Assembly (NCBI RefSeq): GCF_001428305.1
Contig: NZ_LMRZ01000003.1
Coordinates: 196,225 to 260,224 of the forward strand
Source of the DNA: Janibacter sp. Soil728
GTDB taxonomy: Bacteria > Actinomycetota > Actinomycetes > Actinomycetales > Dermatophilaceae
Direction of reading: 5' to 3'
Length of the DNA: 64,000 nt
Shown here: positions 27,870-35,235 of the stretch, in pieces
How the letters are laid out: every line of letters begins with the position of its first letter
How positions within the stretch are numbered: the stretch's first letter is position 1
Made by a program: the position numbers and the translations under genes
The notes under the pieces: generated by a model
What the model was told of the DNA's origin: nothing
Seen by the model: only the letters and a program-made list of their open reading frames with translations
The model's database searches: none

Positions 27870-29201
27870 TCACTTCTTGGTGATCGTCCAGTCGCCCGAT
27901 GCATTGACGACCAGGTACTTCGTGCCGTCCTGGACGGTCGAGGTGCCCTCGTAGCTGTCGTACTCGCTGACGAGACGGTCCGGGTAGTCCTCGGCGCCGA
28001 CGGCCTGGATCTTGATGTCACCCATGAAGGAGTCCTTGGGCTGCGTGTACTTCACGCCGATGTCGGACTTCTTGCCGTCCCACTTGAAGACCTTGGCGCC
28101 ATCGCCCTTCTCGGACGTGCCGAAGGTCGGAGCCTCGCCGATCTTCTTGAAGGTGACGGTCCACGAGCCCTTGGTGTCCATCTCGATCTGGGTGGTGCTC
28201 GTGTTGTAGCCCGTCAGGTTGTACGCGACGGTGCCCTTCTTGCTGTCGGTCGAGGAGATGATGTACTCGGAGTTCTTGCCGTTGTAGTCCAAGCCCTTGA
28301 CCGTCAGGCTGTCGTACTTCTGCCCGTCGTAGGTGTACTCCACCAGACCCGGACCGTCACCGGCCGGGACCTTGAGCGTCTCAGCGCCCTTGCCCTTGTA
28401 CGTGGTGTTCCACTTGGCGGCCTTGCCGTCGGCCGTCTGGGTCGGGCCGTCCGTGGTGGTCGAGGTCGTCGGGTCGGACGTCGTGCTGGAGGTCGGGTCG
28501 GACGTCGTGCTGTCCGTCGGGTCGCTCGACGTGGCGTCCGTCGGCTGGCTCGTCGTCGACGGCGGCGCCGCGGTGGTGGGGTCATCGTCGCTGCCACCAA
28601 TGAGCTTGAAGCCGAGGAAACCCAGGACGAGCAGGAGCACGAGACCCAGGACGCCGAGACCGGCGATCAGCGGGAGCTTGCTCTTGCTGGCCGGCTGGCC
28701 GGCGGCGTAGGACGGCTGCTGGCCATAGCCACCGGCCTGCTGCCCGTAACCGGGCTGCTGCTGGCCGTAGCCACCCGCCTGCTGACCGTATGCGCTGGAC
28801 TGGTCGTAGCCCTGCTGGCCGTAACCGGACTGCTGGCCGTAGGCGCCGGACTGGTCGTAGCCCTGCTGCCCGTAGCCCTCCTGGCCGTAGGCCGAGGCAC
28901 CGTAACCGGCGGCACCTGCGGCGCCGGCCGAGTCACCGAAGCTCGTGCTGTCGGTGGAGATGGCCTCCGTCTCGGGCGAACGGTCGGCGTTGGGGCGCAC
29001 GCGCGTGGCCTCGTCGACCTCGCTCGTGGAACCGACAGTGTCCTGCCGGGTGCCGGCACCCGACGAGTCGGGGCCCGGCGCACCGGTGCCGAAACCGTCA
29101 GGCGTGGCCTGCCGGTGCTCGGTCCATCCGTTGCCGTCCCAATAGCGAATCTGACCCTGATTGTCAGGGTCCTGATACCAACCGGCAGCCCAGTTGCTCA
29201 T
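27870..29201 (-). CDS. DUF2510 membrane protein with Gln/Tyr/Gly-rich repeats and extracellular domain
   Basis: A 443-aa single-pass protein. Residues ~7-35 are a DUF2510 module ([20 protein letters not shown]). Next comes a low-complexity stretch of YGQQGYDQS-type repeats (~95-165), a membrane helix ([25 protein letters not shown]), a Ser/Thr/Asp/Pro linker and a ~170-aa beta-rich C-terminal region that looks like two related halves (each with ...YDS or GDW near its end). DUF2510 is an actinobacterial cytoplasmic module often fused to membrane parts. The start at 29201 has GAGAGGG upstream. The sequence suggests an inside-to-outside scaffold or sensor; function unknown. Confidence 0.78.
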   Translation of the reverse strand: MSNWAAGWYQDPDNQGQIRYWDGNGWTEHRQATPDGFGTGAPGPDSSGAGTRQDTVGSTSEVDEATRVRPNADRSPETEAISTDSTSFGDSAGAAGAAGYGASAYGQEGYGQQGYDQSGAYGQQSGYGQQGYDQSSAYGQQAGGYGQQQPGYGQQAGGYGQQPSYAAGQPASKSKLPLIAGLGVLGLVLLLVLGFLGFKLIGGSDDDPTTAAPPSTTSQPTDATSSDPTDSTTSDPTSSTTSDPTTSTTTDGPTQTADGKAAKWNTTYKGKGAETLKVPAGDGPGLVEYTYDGQKYDSLTVKGLDYNGKNSEYIISSTDSKKGTVAYNLTGYNTSTTQIEMDTKGSWTVTFKKIGEAPTFGTSEKGDGAKVFKWDGKKSDIGVKYTQPKDSFMGDIKIQAVGAEDYPDRLVSEYDSYEGTSTVQDGTKYLVVNASGDWTITKK

Positions 29202-29312
29202 CGCAGGCCCTCTCCCGTTTCTTGTGAATGTCATCGTCTTGTGCGGGGCCCAGACTACCTGCGCTGCACCCCCGTGCCATGGGGAGAACTCCCCATGCCG
29301 TGCCGACTTTCG

Positions 29313-29885
29313 TCAGTTCTGGTAACCGGCTCTCCGGTTGAAATCGACGGCGCCCTGATAGGCGTGGTACATGCCCCAGCCCCAGGCCACGAGCATCATC
29401 GGCAGCCCGATGAAGCCGATGATGATCCAACCGAGGCAGATCACCAGGACGAGGCCGAAGATGTAGAGGCCGAGGAACCCGGCCCCTGCGCCCACGTCGC
29501 CGTTCATCATCGACCCGACGCCGGGGATGAGGAAGGAGATGAGCAGGGCGATGGCCGGCTCCTTGCGAGCGGCCGGCAGCCCACCCGGGTAGGGCGGCTG
29601 CGGCGAGCCGAAGGGAGGCTGCGCGGCACCGAAGGGAGGCTGCGCGGCACCGAAGGGTGGCTGCGCGGCACCGAAGGGTGGCGCACCCGCTCCGTGCACC
29701 GGCGTCGGCGCGTAGGGCACGACCTGGCTCGCGGCAGGCGGTGCGGACAGCGGTGCCGGTGGCGTGGGCGGTGGTGGTGGCGTCGGCGATGCCGCGGGCG
29801 CCGACGACGAATGCGTCCACTGGGAGCCGTCCCAGTAGCGTCGTTCACCCTCGTGCTCGTACCAGCCGGGCGCGTGTTCGTTCAT
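29313..29885 (-). CDS. DUF2510 membrane protein with proline-rich repeat
   Basis: A 190-aa protein: DUF2510 module at the N-terminus (GWYEHEGERRYWDGSQW), a proline-rich segment with four 7-residue PFGAAQP-type repeats, then a hydrophobic region of two to three helices (IALLISFLIPGVGSMMNGDV, FLGLYIFGLVLVICLGWIII and LPMMLVAWGWGMYHAYQ) that resembles a TM2-type domain. It precedes the larger DUF2510 gene on the same strand by ~110 bases and follows the NERD-helicase gene by 14 bases. A function cannot be assigned. Confidence 0.75.
   Translation of the reverse strand: MNEHAPGWYEHEGERRYWDGSQWTHSSSAPAASPTPPPPPTPPAPLSAPPAASQVVPYAPTPVHGAGAPPFGAAQPPFGAAQPPFGAAQPPFGSPQPPYPGGLPAARKEPAIALLISFLIPGVGSMMNGDVGAGAGFLGLYIFGLVLVICLGWIIIGFIGLPMMLVAWGWGMYHAYQGAVDFNRRAGYQN
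29607..29690. repeat. Four tandem 21-bp repeats inside a DUF2510 gene
   Basis: Unit CCGAAGGGAGGCTGCGCGGC (21 bases with the last A) repeated four times with A/T variation after GGG. It is in frame and encodes PFGAAQP repeats. Confidence 0.8.
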
Positions 29886-29899
29886 GTTCTCCCCTGTGT

Positions 29900-31585
29900 C
29901 TACGGGGAGATGCTACCTGCGGACTGCAGTGCTCGCGCCACGTGCTCCTCTGCGGCGGCGATCACATCGAGGTCGCCGACGACCACCAGACGGTCGGTCG
30001 CACGGGAGAGCCCCACGTACAGACGCTCGCGGAAGCGGCCCGTGGTCCCGCTCTCGTTGACGCAGAGCACGACGGCGCGACGCTCCATCCCCTTCGCCCC
30101 GAGGACGTGCCCGTAGAAGACGTCGTCGTTGTCCCAGAAGGTGTCCCAGTAACCGCGCTGCCCGAGCTCTTCCTGCCTCTCGGCCTGCACAGGGTGCCGT
30201 CTGCCGGTGGTGAGGAGGGCGACGTGGCTGGGGTTCCACCCTTCGTCCAGCAGGAGGTCGACCTGGTCGTCGGCGACCTCGAGGGCGTCCTGCGAGGCCG
30301 CTTGGACGAAGACGACGTCGCGCCCGTCGCCGCCCTCGAGGCGCATCCGCAGCGGCGCGAGCGGACGGAAGACCTCCGCGATCTGCTTGGTGTTGCGCAG
30401 GTTGTGGTCGAGGACGAGGGGCACGAGCGGGACCGGCGGGCGGCCGAATCGGTTGAAGAGGCGCTGGTTCTCGTCGGAGTAGATGTAGAGGCCGCCGTCG
30501 CTCTCGTCGACGAGCGCGCCGATCAGCGGCTGCCACCACGACTCGGCGAAGTCCTGCGCCTCGTCGACGACGAAGGAGTCGAAGCGCTCCCCCGGCGGCA
30601 GCTCGGCGGCCTTGTCCGCCATGAGGCGGGGGAAGGTCTCCTCCCAGTAGTCGGGGTCGTCGCGGGTCCCCGAGGGGACGCCCCAGAGGTTGCCGAGCTC
30701 TTCGAAGGTGCCGACGAAGGCGGGCCGTCGGCGGCGCGGCCAGGTCGCCACCTCGCGCCCCAAGTAGGTCGCGAGGCCGATCGAGTAGCAGAGCAATGCG
30801 ACTCGCTCGGCCTGGCGGGGCATCTCGCCGGTGCGGCCGGCGCTCAGCTGGGCGGCCTGGGTGAGCGCGAGGACGGTCTTGCCACTGCCGGCTCCCCCGC
30901 GGATCTCGACCCGCCGCAGGAGCCGGGTGACGTCGAGGATCAGTCCCTGCTCCTGGGTGAGCCGGTCGGCTCGGGCCTCGCGCTCGTCGGCCTCACCGAC
31001 GACCGTGGTGATGGCGTCGGTCCCGCGGGCGGTGAGGATGTCGACGATGCTGTCGCAGTCAGTCTCGTCCGGGACCCGCAGGTGGGTGTCGAAGCCGAGC
31101 GGGATGTCGGCCAGCCGCTCGGCGAGCGTCGCCATGTCCTCACGGTCGTGGATCATCCAGCGCGGGCAGTCGGGCAGGTCGAAGTCCAGACCGAGACTGA
31201 CGAAGGGGGTGACCACCGCGTGCGCGATCCGCACCCTCGAGCGTGAGGAGTCGGCCCACCGACGGTCGGGCTCGATGTACTGACGGATCGCGTAGCGCGT
31301 GCTACGCACCTGGTCCACCGGATCGATGCGCTTGCGCTGGCCGCCGCGCTGGATCGACCACTGGCCGTCCTCGATGCGCACCCCGCTCCCCTTGACCTCG
31401 ACGACGACCACCCCGACGTCCGGCATGACGACCACCAGATCGGCCTCGTGGTCCTTGCGGGTGTCGGTCAGGCGGAAGTTGGCGATCAGCGTGTCCTGCG
31501 GGCGAAGGGAGTCCCTCAGGTTTGTCCACACGACGCGCTCGGACTCGTTGGCGAACCTCGGGTCCTGCGGGATCAGGTGTGGCAT
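29900..31585 (-). CDS. NERD nuclease-domain / UvrD-like helicase fusion
   Basis: A 561-aa protein. The N-terminal ~150 residues are a NERD domain (nuclease-related): LRPQDTLIANFRL, HEADLVVVMPDVGVVVVEVK with the D...E-x-K nuclease pattern. From about residue 230 an SF1 helicase follows: Walker A GGAGSGKTVLALTQA, Walker B FVVDEAQDFAESWW, and C-terminal VLGAKGMERRAVVLCVNE with GLSRATDRLVVVGD. The start at 31585 is the first Met of the conserved part; the region further upstream is repeat DNA. Such fusions act on DNA ends in repair or phage defence; which applies is not known. It neighbours a broken NERD gene and the restriction-like operon. Confidence 0.85.
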   Translation of the reverse strand: MPHLIPQDPRFANESERVVWTNLRDSLRPQDTLIANFRLTDTRKDHEADLVVVMPDVGVVVVEVKGSGVRIEDGQWSIQRGGQRKRIDPVDQVRSTRYAIRQYIEPDRRWADSSRSRVRIAHAVVTPFVSLGLDFDLPDCPRWMIHDREDMATLAERLADIPLGFDTHLRVPDETDCDSIVDILTARGTDAITTVVGEADEREARADRLTQEQGLILDVTRLLRRVEIRGGAGSGKTVLALTQAAQLSAGRTGEMPRQAERVALLCYSIGLATYLGREVATWPRRRRPAFVGTFEELGNLWGVPSGTRDDPDYWEETFPRLMADKAAELPPGERFDSFVVDEAQDFAESWWQPLIGALVDESDGGLYIYSDENQRLFNRFGRPPVPLVPLVLDHNLRNTKQIAEVFRPLAPLRMRLEGGDGRDVVFVQAASQDALEVADDQVDLLLDEGWNPSHVALLTTGRRHPVQAERQEELGQRGYWDTFWDNDDVFYGHVLGAKGMERRAVVLCVNESGTTGRFRERLYVGLSRATDRLVVVGDLDVIAAAEEHVARALQSAGSISP

Positions 31586-31603
31586 GAGGTCAAGGTAGCG
31601 ACC

Positions 31604-31712
31604 CTCGTGCTCCCGGAGGACGTTGTGCAGCAACCGTCTCCACGTTCCCAGCGCGAAGCAACCGTCTCCACGGTCCCTGAGGAGGTTGCGAAGCAACCGT
31701 CTCGAAGGGAGC
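31604..31712. repeat. GGTTGC-GCAACC repeats, copies 3-5
   Basis: Three partial or full copies: GGACGTTGTGCAGCAACCGT, GCGAAGCAACCGTCTCCACG and GAGGAGGTTGCGAAGCAACC followed by GTCTCGAAGGGAG. They fill the gap between the two NERD genes. Confidence 0.72.
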
Positions 31713-31715
31713 CCC

Positions 31716-32562
31716 TCACGCGGGCGGTAGCCGCGCGGCGAGCGCGGCGTGGACCTCGGCGACGTCGAGGAGCGGCTGCGTGTGCCGGGTCAGGAGCTTG
31801 GACAGCTTCTTCGGCCCGAGCACGTGGGCGCCACGGGTCATGAAGTCACCACCGATCAACGGCCAGTCGGCATCGACGAAGCACAGGACGCCGGTCACGG
31901 GGGCCTCGCCCACGACGTCCTGCACGATGCCAACCTGCTTACACGCCGTCGACAGTCGTGGTGCAGCTGCGTCGACCGACGATGAGCTTGTCGACACGAG
32001 GACGCAGGATCCCCCCTTCGATCTCGAGTCGTGGGCGCCCCTTGTAGCGCTTGGCGTCGACGACCCAGATCCTGCTCGGAGTGATGACGAGGTGATCGAT
32101 GTTGGCTCGAGTGCCGGGGATGCGGCGGTCGTGGAGCACCGCGATCGACGACGAGGCGAGGCCGTCCAGGTGGGCGCCGAGACGTTCCTCGCCGACCGCG
32201 CCCGTGACCCATGCCTTGGTGCTCTGCCTTTCGTCCGACAAGGCGACGGCGACGCCGCCGAGCCGACCCCACTTCTGGCGCAGTCGCTCCTCGTCCTTGG
32301 TCTTGCGACGTTCGTACTCACGGCGCGCGGACGAGCCGGCCCTCGAGGTGACCACGGGTGCCGGGAGAGGTTCCGAAGCAATAGACGCTGGAGCACAGTC
32401 GATGCAGCGGACGGTCTTGGTGGTCTTGTCATAGATCGCGGCCGTGTGCGCAGGAAGGTGGCTGCCGCACCGTCGACACACCCCGGCGTACCGCAGACGC
32501 ATCCTCTTGTCCGTTGAGGGTGGGCCTGTTGTCTCGGGCACCTCTGAAGCGTCCATCCACAT
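31716..32562 (-). pseudogene. NERD domain protein disrupted by a one-base frameshift
   Basis: The 5' part starts at 32562 (MWMDASEVPETTG), has a zinc ribbon (CRRCG...CIDC), a basic linker (RREYERRKTKDEERLRQKW) and a NERD domain (GAVGEERLGAHLDGL, then TRANIDHLVITPSRIWVVDAKRYKG with its D...D-x-K core). The frame ends at TAA (31939-31941) after TTTVDGV, but KQVGIVQDVVGEAPVTGVLC continues immediately in the next frame to a stop at 31716. Deleting one T from GTGTAAGCAG restores a continuous ~281-aa protein. It is either a real inactivating mutation or a sequencing error. The remaining upstream half keeps the likely catalytic residues. Confidence 0.8.
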
Positions 32563-32643
32563 CGTCCTCGACTCCCCCAGCACCCACGCTGCTGATGTCG
32601 CGTGAGCATAGAACTGAATGCCGTGGCGCGACAGGCCCCGCGA

Positions 32644-32667
32644 TTCGCCCCCTTCAGAGGGGGCGAA
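32644..32667. repeat. 24-bp palindrome, copy 1
   Basis: TTCGCCCCC, a 6-base spacer and GGGGGCGAA. It lies in the gap before the S51 peptidase stop codon. Three further copies lie within 1.65 kb. Confidence 0.85.
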
Positions 32668-32669
32668 GG

Positions 32670-33341
32670 TCACGCCGGGTCGAGCCGCTCCCACCGTCCT
32701 TCGGACACGACTTCTACGACGCCGTCGACCACGCAGATGGCTGTCTGGTCGTCGATGACGTACGCCGTGTTGGGGAGCCTGGCCGCCCACCGCCGTGCGG
32801 TCTCCATGGTGTTGTCCGGCAGGTCCGGGTTGTCGAGGTGCGGGAAGATCGAGAAGTCGACGATCCCGAGCGTCTCGTCCCCGCCCTCGGGCTGCTCCCA
32901 CTCGACGAAGTCGCGGCCGATGCGTGGCGTCATCACCATGCTGCCGGCGCTCAACCCGACCCACACCGTGTCGTCCAAGGTGTCGAGGAGGTCGGCGAGG
33001 CCGGACGCGCACATCCAGTGGTGGAGGTACATCGCATCGCCTCCGTTGACGAGCAGGACGTCGGCAGCGCGCACCCACGAGACCCAACGGTCGTCACCGA
33101 TGCTGGGCAGCGCGGTGAGCTCGAGGACGCCCACGGACTTCCACCCGAGATCGGTCATCGCGCCCTCGTCGTGACCGCTGATGAACCTCCAGGCAGCGTC
33201 GGGCCGGACCATCGGGTGCCCGTAACCCGCGGTGGGGATACACAGCGCATCGCACTCCTCGATGGGCTTGCCGAGGAGCTCGACCAGCCGAGCGCGGATG
33301 GTCGGGTTCTTCACTCCTGCGGAGGTCAGCAGCAGACGCAT
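32670..33341 (-). CDS. Peptidase S51 family protein (peptidase E-like)
   Basis: A 223-aa protein of the class I glutamine amidotransferase-like fold. VLLVNGGDAMYLHHWM and VWVGLSAGSMVMTPRIG carry the S51 features: the nucleophile Ser in GLSAGS at about residue 123, with the GGD turn before it. The N-terminus MRLLLTSAGVKNPTIRARLVELL is the typical family opening. S51 enzymes (peptidase E, cyanophycinase) cleave Asp-containing peptides; no cyanophycin genes are near, so peptidase E-like activity is the safer guess. Palindromic repeats flank the gene on both sides. Confidence 0.85.
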   Translation of the reverse strand: MRLLLTSAGVKNPTIRARLVELLGKPIEECDALCIPTAGYGHPMVRPDAAWRFISGHDEGAMTDLGWKSVGVLELTALPSIGDDRWVSWVRAADVLLVNGGDAMYLHHWMCASGLADLLDTLDDTVWVGLSAGSMVMTPRIGRDFVEWEQPEGGDETLGIVDFSIFPHLDNPDLPDNTMETARRWAARLPNTAYVIDDQTAICVVDGVVEVVSEGRWERLDPA

Positions 33342-33420
33342 GACGTTCCCTTCGTGGGCGGCTTCGTGGTCGAAGGGAGCCTGTCACGCAACCGCTGGAC
33401 CTCGCCTCCCCTTCGCCCGG

Positions 33421-33444
33421 TTCGCCCCCTCCAGAGGGGGCGAA
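33421..33444. repeat. 24-bp palindrome, copy 2
   Basis: TTCGCCCCCT, 4-base spacer, AGGGGGCGAA. It lies in the gap between the S51 peptidase start and the HNH gene stop and could act as a terminator hairpin. Confidence 0.85.
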
Positions 33445-33454
33445 GGTGGCCTCG

Positions 33455-35155
33455 TCAGAAGGACGGCTCGCCCGCGAGGGCCAGCTCGCGCTCCTCCGGA
33501 CTCCCAGACCGTCCACGCAGCTCGGCCAAGCGCGCGGCTCGCAAGGCTTCGTCCTCCTCGTCCTCGTCGCAGATGTACCGCGGCTTCGAGTCGTTCGCCC
33601 CCTCTGAAGGGGGCGAGTCCTCGTCGTCGGTGTGTACCCACAGGCTCGGGAAGGTGCCCGTCGCGACGCCCGCCGGGCTGATCCACTCGGTGCGCCCGTC
33701 CTCGTGCAGCCGGTGCGTCCAGCCCGGGGTGTGCTTGAGGCGGTGGTGGTGCCGGCACAGCCCCGACAGGTTGGCCGGGCAGGACTCGCCCTGTGGCCAT
33801 TCCGTCGCGTGGTCGAGGTCGCCGTTGGTCAGCGAGCACCCTTGATCGATCGCGCGGTTGCAGCCCCACATGCGGCAGGTCTCGTCCCGTGCCTGGACGA
33901 AGTCGCGCATCCCCTCCGTCACGACGTACCTCGGGTTGCTCGTCTCCACGAGGGTCCCGGTGCGGGCGTCGACCAGCGCCCGCGAGACCTTGGTCTCCAG
34001 GTTGCTCGTCAGTGCCGCGACCACGTCCGCCGGGATGAACCCGACACCCGGGATCTCGCAGCCGCTGATCCAGCACTCCTGCCCACCCGGGCCCAGGCTC
34101 GCGGGCACCTGTGAGGTCACCGCGTCGCCCGCCCACTCCTCGGGGATCACGTCGACCGCGTCGGCGCCCTCCCCGGTGACGAAGCGCCCTTCGCGGGCGG
34201 TCGGGCCGTGCAGGTCTTGGCCGACGGTGGTCCCACGCTGGTCGAGGTGCGACGAAGGAGTCTCGTGACCTTCGCCCCCTTCGTAGGGGGCGAAGGTCAG
34301 TCGGGAGGCGGCAGACGTGATGACCGGGATGCCTAGGCGGATACTCGCCCGGACCTCCACTCCCCGCAGCGCGAGGTCGGCGAGCCCGTAGGCGCGTGAG
34401 GCGCCGGCGGTCAACGTCGGATCGGACTCGCGGCGCAGTTTCGCCGCCACCTCGATGGCCTCCTTGAGGGCGACCGCCATCTCGGAGGGCAAGGTCGCAA
34501 ACATCTGCGCCGTGCCCACCGGACCCTCGGCGAAGCTCACGTCCGTCTGCTCGCGACGGTTGCGACGTGCCTTCGCCGCGAGGATCTCCGGCTCGACGCG
34601 CTGCAAGACCCGTCGGATCGCCTTGCGCAGCGCACGCTCCTCGAGCTCACCGATGCGGACCGACCCGGGCTTGCCGCGAAGGGGGGCGAGCAGGTGAGCA
34701 AGGACTGCCGCCACAGCTTCGGGGCTGGCCCGCTTGGTCTCCTTTGCCACGATGCTGAGCACCCTGGTCGGGACACGGCCCTCCGCGACCAGATCGGCAA
34801 TGGGCAGCAGATCCGTCACCGCTCGGGCTGCCAGATCGCACCGCTCCCCCGCCGCCCAGGTGCTGGCGTGCGTGACCATCGCGACCGCTTCCTCGGCGAA
34901 CTCGGCCACCTCGCCCTCGCGCAGGTGAACCTGACGGTAGATGCCGTCCGGGCCACGCTCCTCGCCCCAGCGCACGACCTGCCCCAGCACGGACAGCTCC
35001 AGGGCATCAGCCGCGCGTCTGAGTCGCTCGGTCGCCTGCAAGACGCACGTCAGGCTCGTCTGGTCAGCACGTCCGCCGCGCTCACTCACCCCCGCTCGCG
35101 CCTGCCCCAGCCCTCGGAAGGACTCCTCCACCACGGTCAGCTCATCGTCGAACAT
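33455..35155 (-). CDS. DUF222 / HNH endonuclease domain protein (13E12 type)
   Basis: A 566-aa protein of the actinobacterial 13E12 repeat family: N-terminal DUF222 helical region (ERLRRAADALELSVLGQVVRW onward) and an HNH domain near residues 430-475 with MWGCNRAIDQGC, DLDHATEWPQGESCPANLSGLCRHHHRLKH, where the HNH metal-binding His and the second Cys/His set are visible. Two 24-bp palindromes lie in frame inside it, encoding FAPYEGGEG (about residue 288-296) and SPPSEGAN (about 513-520), which look like insertions in linker regions. These proteins are multi-copy and of unknown biological role; mobile or defence-related activity is suspected. Confidence 0.85.
   Translation of the reverse strand: MFDDELTVVEESFRGLGQARAGVSERGGRADQTSLTCVLQATERLRRAADALELSVLGQVVRWGEERGPDGIYRQVHLREGEVAEFAEEAVAMVTHASTWAAGERCDLAARAVTDLLPIADLVAEGRVPTRVLSIVAKETKRASPEAVAAVLAHLLAPLRGKPGSVRIGELEERALRKAIRRVLQRVEPEILAAKARRNRREQTDVSFAEGPVGTAQMFATLPSEMAVALKEAIEVAAKLRRESDPTLTAGASRAYGLADLALRGVEVRASIRLGIPVITSAASRLTFAPYEGGEGHETPSSHLDQRGTTVGQDLHGPTAREGRFVTGEGADAVDVIPEEWAGDAVTSQVPASLGPGGQECWISGCEIPGVGFIPADVVAALTSNLETKVSRALVDARTGTLVETSNPRYVVTEGMRDFVQARDETCRMWGCNRAIDQGCSLTNGDLDHATEWPQGESCPANLSGLCRHHHRLKHTPGWTHRLHEDGRTEWISPAGVATGTFPSLWVHTDDEDSPPSEGANDSKPRYICDEDEEDEALRAARLAELRGRSGSPEERELALAGEPSF
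33594..33617. repeat. 24-bp palindrome, copy 3 (inside HNH gene)
   Basis: TTCGCCCCCT, 4-base spacer, AGGGGGCGAG, with one mismatch at the outer end. It lies within the C-terminal coding part of the DUF222/HNH gene without breaking its frame. Confidence 0.8.
34271..34294. repeat. 24-bp palindrome, copy 4 (inside HNH gene)
   Basis: TTCGCCCCCT, TCGT spacer, AGGGGGCGAA, within the linker between the DUF222 and HNH parts of the gene; frame is kept. Confidence 0.82.
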
Positions 35156-35235
35156 GTGTCCACGATTCCAGCGAGGTGTGACAACGGTCTGGGCCGAGCG
35201 CGGGGCAACGCCCGAACCGTCAGGGCTACCCTCCT

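Noticed and set aside
29607-29690. Possible CRISPR-like array (four 21-base repeats)
   Set aside because: The units are contiguous without spacers and are in frame as PFGAAQP repeats inside a membrane-protein gene.
35156-35235. Attachment site or tRNA remnant at the left edge of the low-GC block
   Set aside because: No tRNA-like cloverleaf and no direct repeat shared with the 46977-47003 side was found by eye.
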